Shown in pieces: positions 59,322-64,000 of a stretch of 64,000 nucleotides of DNA; within the stretch, counting starts at the first letter, position 1, and every line of letters starts with the position of its first letter. Below the pieces are notes generated by a model. That model was not told where the DNA came from, made no database searches, and saw only the letters and a program-made list of their open reading frames with translations. The translations under genes were made by a program, and so were the position numbers. Origin of the DNA: Scalesia atractyloides (taxonomy: Eukaryota > Streptophyta > Magnoliopsida > Asterales > Asteraceae); NCBI GenBank assembly GCA_947069175.1, contig CAMTDV010000017.1:50911137-50975136 (forward strand), given 5' to 3'.

Positions 59322-59946
59322 TGTTGGGATTGAACCCTATGAAAGGAACAGATGATACAAAGCCAAATAACACTATCCGAGCTTTGGTTAAACTATCAGA
59401 GGTTACAACCTCTGTTGTATATACACTGCTTTCCCTAAAGACTGCTCTCCTATCATCTGACTTCACAAAGTTGCAAAGGTCTGCCAGAGTTACAAGGATC
59501 AGAGGATAGAGATCGGAGCTTAGTCATTAGATAGATAATCAATGTAACAGTGCTAAGCACTGATAGTTAGTATTAGCAGTGTTTGTAGTTAGTTACATAT
59601 AGTTTCCTGTCACTATCATCCCTGACGTCATCAAAGATGCTCGGTGGTTAGATAGTTTAGTATAAATAGGTAACTTGTCTAACAATTTAACTTGTCTATC
59701 AAAAGATCAACTTTTGCATATAATCTTCTCTGCATTTCCTTACTACCAAACTTCAATTGCAAAGGCTGAGGGGGAGTTTGTGAATCACATGCAAGTTTAC
59801 CAACTTGAAAGCATGTTGATGATGAAAACAAACGACCGTTACTTGTAGTAAAAGTTTTCCATTTATTTCCGCTGCAAATCTCTTTTAAAACTTAATCACC
59901 ATTTTTGAAACAAAAACTACAAGTAATTCAAACTCAGATCCTTACA
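59322..59946 (+). repeat. 3' LTR of E3
   Basis: 625 bp, TGTTGGGATTG to ATCCTTACA, followed by the duplication CACCC. TATA box TATAAATA near 59661. Otherwise as the 5' LTR. Confidence 0.92.
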
Positions 59947-59951
59947 CACCC

Positions 59952-60357
59952 CTTGATTCGGAACATTATCTTTGTCCAAAAAACTCAGCATTATTTCGGA
60001 ACAGTACATCCGAAATGCGAATTCGAAATGTTATCCGAAATCGCAATCTGAAATGTCAATCCGACAATTATCCGAAATGGCTGTTAGTATGATTCGAAAT
60101 CAGTCTGTTTATCCGAAATCCTATCTGAAATGCTTGAATATGATCCGAAATCCTTGAAGATCTATCTGAAATTCTTGAAGTTTATCGAAATCTATTCGAA
60201 ATTCAACAGATTAATCTGAAATTCAAGCAGAAGATCCGAAATTCTTGAATGTTGATCCGAAATGCCAAAATGCTTGTTTTTCAGTAGAAACTGAACAGAA
60301 ACAGTGTGATATCAGATCTAGGCCTGGAAAACCGAAATGCCGAAATGCTTGTTCTAC
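59952..60357 (-). repeat. E2 leader with a TCCGAAAT motif array
   Basis: About 20 copies or near-copies of ATCCGAAAT (plus strand) occur at irregular 12-30-bp intervals, often with CTTGAA between them. It lies between the E3 insertion and the E2 5' LTR. It replaces the expected U5 part of that LTR and the primer site, which are not found. Confidence 0.7.
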
Positions 60358-60576
60358 CAAAAGTCTTAACCCTAGAAAAAGTAGTTTATATACTCTAGGT
60401 AAGCACATTCCCCACATGGGCTCCCCTTGGGCTTGCCTAGCCCACATGGCCTTGGGCATGCCCAAATGACCTATAAAGGTCCAAAACCTAATAAACTAAC
60501 CTAATTAATCCTAGTTCGCTACCATAGGCCGTTGTGTATATTTGATGCGTCAGTCTCACACTTCTAGGACCTAACA
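60358..60576 (-). repeat. Partial 5' LTR of E2
   Basis: Matches 29440-29666 through ACATGGGCTCCCCTTGGGCT and the end TCTAGGACCTAACA. The U5 side is lost. Confidence 0.75.
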
Positions 60577-62058
60577 ATCTTCGCATGAAAATGGTTATCT
60601 TCGCACGAAGATAGATTACCTTCGCACAAAGGTAGATTAACCTCGTACGAAGGTAACCTAAAATACCTAGAAAAATAAAACTTTGGTGTCCAAAAGGCAT
60701 TTTTGATCGTAGTGACGAAATGAGTGGCCATAAAAAAATTGGTGATTGAATTTTTTCGAGATTTTAATGACAAATTCGGGTTGTTCGGGACACCGCCAGG
60801 ACGTCAGAGAACAGATTTGATGACACGATGATGGAGGGTTGAAAATAATGGGGTAGTCACAAATACATATGCAAAATGGTGATCATTTGGTATAGTGACT
60901 ATTGATGAGCCTTATAGTAAAATCCGCATTGATGAAAAACTGACTTTTGTGAACCAAAATGACACATTTTCCGCATTAGTATAGTTTTTCAGTTAACAGA
61001 GAGGACTGAATTTGCCATATTTGAGGGGGAAATTCAGTGATAAATTTTGAGAGGTCAGAATTTCCAAAAATAAGGGGGAATAAAAATTCCAGAGAATATA
61101 TTGAAATTTTGACATTTTTTTTAAATTCATGACGTTAAACAATATTCAGGTGGTTCCGAGTTCAGATTGTCCAGGGATGCATAAGATTGAGATTCGTTAG
61201 TTCGTGATCACAGGAAGTTCAGATTCTTCAGATAGAGATCAAATTGATGTCTTAGGGTTTGACTCACGGGTCTTCGTCAAACCGGTTAGCAGGATTAGCG
61301 TCAGGAGATGCAACAGTATTGTCGATACTTAAAAGATATCACAGCTTTGTGATAGTCTAAAGTGTCAGAATGGTTAATCTTGAGCAGAGGAATTTTTTTC
61401 GGACTAACCGCCGGGAAATGATGATGTTTGTTGATTAAGATGTTACTGGGACTAACGAAGTAGAATATATATCTGATATCATGAGTGAAGAGGAAGAATG
61501 TGATTCTAGTTATGGAAGAATGTTTCTCAGATTTGATTGTGTTACAAGATAATTTGTTATCCGATGAAGATTTGCTGATTAAGGACATTACCGTTTTGCT
61601 AATCAATCATTCAGAAGTGTGCTTAAATGTGATTATGGAAAATGGGATTTCAGATTTTCGTGGGTGTTCACAGACTTGGAGTTTACCAGTGTGGTGATTC
61701 GAAGTTTCTTTTAATTGCCGGTTGGGTTTTTAAAGATTAGAGGATCGAGCAGTGGAGTGCGCTAAAACCGAACGTGGATGTGGTTAACGTGGATTCAGAG
61801 ATGCTGTTAGTTTCGAGTTAGTAATTATTCGGGAAGATTACAATTAAGCAAATCAAAGGAGGTCGGGAACCGTGCAAACAAAGACCTGAAATTCATTCTA
61901 GGGGGAATTTGTGCATAATGAAGATAATGCAAGCCTGATTCATCAATCTAGGGGAACTAATTAAAGATTTCAAGATGCTTGATTGAAGTTGCAGAATATT
62001 CAAACAAGGCTCTCATATTTCAAGAGCAAGATTTGACAATGACGTACAAGGGGGAAAT
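60577..62058 (+). other. E1 internal region, non-coding, with polypurine tract
   Basis: It begins with four TTCGCACGAAG-like palindromes (60580-60660) of the kind found in the E1 LTRs. The rest has no recognised domain; short frames such as 61485-61697 look like remnants. AGGGGGAAAT-like purine runs recur at about 61022, 61071 and 61900. The true tract ACAAGGGGGAAAT lies at 62046-62058, directly before the 3' LTR. Confidence 0.6.
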
Positions 62059-62537
62059 TGTTGATGCATGTTACGTGTATCCGCCACTGTGCGAATAGGC
62101 TAGATAGAGAGTGTGTTGAATATTGTATAGATGAGATACAGACACATGACTTAAGTGCGAACTAGAGAGGTATGTATATGTTACATCATACAAAGTAGTC
62201 ACTCCATAAGAAGGTAGCTACTTCGTACGAAGGTAGTATGTTCAGTTCGTACGAAGTTGATTTGTCTCACTTCGTACGAAGTTGACTTAGTTCGTACGAA
62301 GGTAAAAGCTTTAGTTCGCACGAGGGTAGATAGTCTATATATAGTGTCGTGTATTCATTTGTTAGTTAAGTTTTGAAGTTCCCAGAGGGGAAATGCTGGC
62401 GCTTGACAAGATGTATACTCTTTGGGAATGAATGAATCATGAGACTTCCGCTTCTACTCCATTCTTAATAACATTCTATGGAACTAGTTCTATTTTACCA
62501 AAACTTCCGTCTAGAACCCCCACTTCCTGGACTATAA
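62059..62537 (+). repeat. 3' LTR of E1
   Basis: 479 bp, starting TGTTGATGCATG and ending ACTATAA, where the 5' copy has ACTATCA (one change). TATA box near 62334-62343, preceded by TTCGTACGAAGT palindromes (62228-62300). Confidence 0.8.
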
Positions 62538-62542
62538 GAAAC

Positions 62543-63127
62543 TGTGCCCGATTTTCATTAAAATCTATAATATAAGCCACATGTTTCTAAAGCAAACAAA
62601 AACAAAGCGGGATATATACGATTTTATAAAAAATAAAGATAAGTATATATTTATTTTGGACAACTTTTACAACTCACCAAACAAGTTTATAAATTCATAT
62701 CAAACATGGTTATTTATGTTAGTTGAACTCGAAAAATTATATAAGATAGACATAATTATCTATAATTATTTCGAATGTTTATAACGAGATACAACACGTT
62801 ATTGTAACATTACAACCAATGATACTATCCGAGTTATTGTTGTATCACAAAACGTACAACTTATACTTATTTTAACGATTACAAATGAGACGCAAGATTT
62901 TCCTTGACTTATCTTTTGGCTACATGAATTTACACTATATATATATATATATATGTCACAAAAACTACCATAAGTCATACTATGAGTCGCTAATGTATGT
63001 TGTGACTATTTGAGAAAACATATCAATATACTTGATTTTACAACATGTATTATTCTTATACAAACTCGTACTTATGGGTACATACTATTCGTCGAGACGA
63101 CTAGCACGACTGTATAAGTATATTCAT
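62543..63127. other. AT-rich spacer right of the nest, no gene seen
   Basis: This is the continuation of the sequence E1 inserted into. A 67-codon frame at 62581-62784 is AT-driven and has no domain. A short TA run lies near 62938-62954. Confidence 0.45.
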
Positions 63128-63342
63128 ATAGGAGAAGGATCCAATAAGAACCACCCTTTATTGCGAGAACCGTGAGAACTAATGTGAACACAACCAAAAA
63201 TACCAAAAAAAATAATAAAAACACAAATTTATTTTTAATATTTAAAAAAAAATCGCTATATTTTGTCACTAAAAGACAATTTGTTTTTGAGTAACAAATT
63301 ATGGATGCACATGTGCATATGTATCATTTCTTTGACAAATTC
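63128..63342 (+). mobile_element. MITE-like fragment
   Basis: It begins ATAGGAGAAGGATCCAATAA, then GCGAGAACCGTGAGAAC. This start pattern recurs, inverted, near 28413 and loosely at 19326. The other end is not found; it abuts the LTR of R7. Confidence 0.35.
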
Positions 63343-64000
63343 TGTAGGTCCGTTGTTGGATCCGATAGCTCAGGCTCTAACTTGAATAACCTAGTATAAA
63401 CCTATGGAATCCGATTTATAGTTAGGCGACATCATCAACAAGATTCATTTACTTTATAATCGTTGTTTCAATAATACTTTAACAGATCCTTGAAACAACT
63501 GGACAGAGCTTCGACGTCCTTTCTACGCAAACATCTACTTTACAAATAACCCAACACACCTATTTATAAGACATTCACATCGTAAGGAGTGGACCCTTCG
63601 TACGGAGGAGTAGACCCTTCATAAGGAGTGGAAATATTAAACATAATCAAATATTCTAACATGTGGATTCCTATTACAGACTCGATATGATTTGATAATA
63701 TAGGCAACAAACATATGTATCCACAATCTCCCCCTTGGATGTTGCCGCAGTCATCGAATTGTCTTTAAGCTTCAGAGTCTTTAATCATTTTCTTTAATTC
63801 TTTAATAACTTTAACATCCTTGTTCAGCAGATATCATCAACAGTCTCTCCTTTACTTTGAGCTTGAATAGTAGATGTTAATCATCAACATGCTCCCCCTA
63901 TCTTTCAACTTCCTGTTCAAATTACTAAACATTCAGATAAACATTTCAGTTTCAAACTTTGAAATTTTCAACACAATCATTTCAAATTTTAAACACCTTT
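63343..64000 (-). mobile_element. R7: 3' end of a minus-strand Sirevirus-like element, running off the window
   Basis: The LTR 63343-63725 reads, on the minus strand, TGTGGATACATATG to GGACCTACA, with a TATA box CTTATAAATAG (63560-63570) and CCGTACGAAGG/CTCCTTA motifs upstream. The polypurine tract CCAAGGGGGAGAT lies at 63726-63738, preceded by GGCAACAT as in R5. The rest (63739-64000) is internal and decayed; the body of the element lies beyond the window. Confidence 0.7.

Larger units (their letters stand above)
33778..59946 (+). mobile_element. E3: full-length Sirevirus-like copia element, split by E4
   Basis: LTRs 33778-34404 and 59322-59946, duplication CACCC at 33773-33777 and 59947-59951, primer site at 34407 and polypurine tract at 59309-59321. 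Internal order: gag, protease, integrase (interrupted by E4 at 38721), RT/RNase H, spacer, long extra ORF. Own length is about 11.4 kb without E4. Stops and frameshifts disable gag and pol. The size, order and extra ORF fit the Sirevirus (SIRE/Maximus) group. Confidence 0.92.
29243..60576 (-). mobile_element. E2: minus-strand element nested in the E1 leader
   Basis: Duplication ATCTT lies at 29238-29242 and 60577-60581. Element ends are TGTAAGTCCC (left) and GACCTAACA (right). On the minus strand the order is partial 5' LTR, leader with TCCGAAAT-type repeats, gag, a protease start, a non-coding spacer, polypurine tract and 3' LTR. Integrase, RT and RNase H are missing. Own length without E3 is about 5.2 kb. 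It shares a spacer motif with E4, which supports a Sirevirus-like origin. Confidence 0.8.
28533..62537 (+). mobile_element. E1: outermost LTR retrotransposon of the nest, no gag/pol of its own
   Basis: The 5' LTR ends at 29001 with a primer site; the 3' LTR starts at 62059 after a polypurine tract. Target duplication GAAAC lies at 28528-28532 and 62538-62542. Without the nested E2 its own length is about 2.7 kb: two LTRs and roughly 1.7 kb of internal DNA (29002-29242 and 60577-62058) in which no gag, integrase or RT motif is seen. It is either a non-autonomous derivative or a deletion product of a Sirevirus-like parent. Confidence 0.85.

Noticed and set aside
62581..62784. 67-residue protein
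   Set aside because: Strongly AT-driven composition, no domain and no conserved neighbour.

Overview
The window is repeat-rich plant nuclear DNA. Nearly every recognisable coding stretch belongs to a Ty1/copia retrotransposon, with gag zinc knuckles, DSG/DTG protease, HHCC and DDE integrase, YVDD reverse transcriptase and RNase H. Primer-binding sites start TGGTATCAGAGC (initiator Met tRNA type). The rest is long non-coding LTR-like DNA, small inverted-repeat transposons, AT-rich spacer and microsatellites. I found no convincing host gene, rRNA, functional tRNA or CRISPR. A eudicot is clear; Asteraceae is my inference from the style of the Sirevirus-like elements and long Gypsy-like LTRs.

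Layout. 1-2.2 kb: tRNA-like repeats and a truncated copia end (R1). 2.2-4.6 kb: AT-rich DNA with a short tandem array and a Helitron-like 3' end. 4.6-13.0 kb: a minus-strand copia element (E0) whose RNase H is split by a 3.1-kb solo LTR with an exact 5-bp target duplication (GTTTC). 13-20 kb: a fold-back element with a G/T-rich core, a CCGGACCGG-ended element, a hAT-type element with 8-bp duplication and a near-perfect hairpin MITE. 20-28.5 kb: stacked LTR remnants (copia and Gypsy-like), a 5'-truncated Sirevirus-like 3' end (R5) and a minus-strand copia remnant (R6).

28.5-62.5 kb is a four-deep nest of LTR retrotransposons, every level closed by a matching 5-bp target duplication: E1 (28533-62537, GAAAC), containing E2 (minus strand, 29243-60576, ATCTT), containing E3 (33778-59946, CACCC), containing E4 (38721-53447, AAAGA). 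E1 has no gag or pol of its own. E2 keeps gag and a protease stub and has lost the rest of pol. E3 (about 11.4 kb without its insert) and E4 (14.7 kb) are full-length Sirevirus-type elements with a long extra ORF between pol and the 3' LTR, now broken by stops and frameshifts. The window ends in the 3' LTR of another minus-strand element of this type (R7).

In a living element gag packages the RNA, protease cuts the polyprotein, RT/RNase H copies it from the tRNA primer and the polypurine tract, and integrase inserts the DNA. Here no copy is fully open; any movement would need proteins from elsewhere. The most unusual signals are the family-specific palindrome arrays in the non-coding parts of E4 (also E1, R5), the shared downstream ORF family in E3, E4 and R5, and a possible splice acceptor in front of that ORF in E4.
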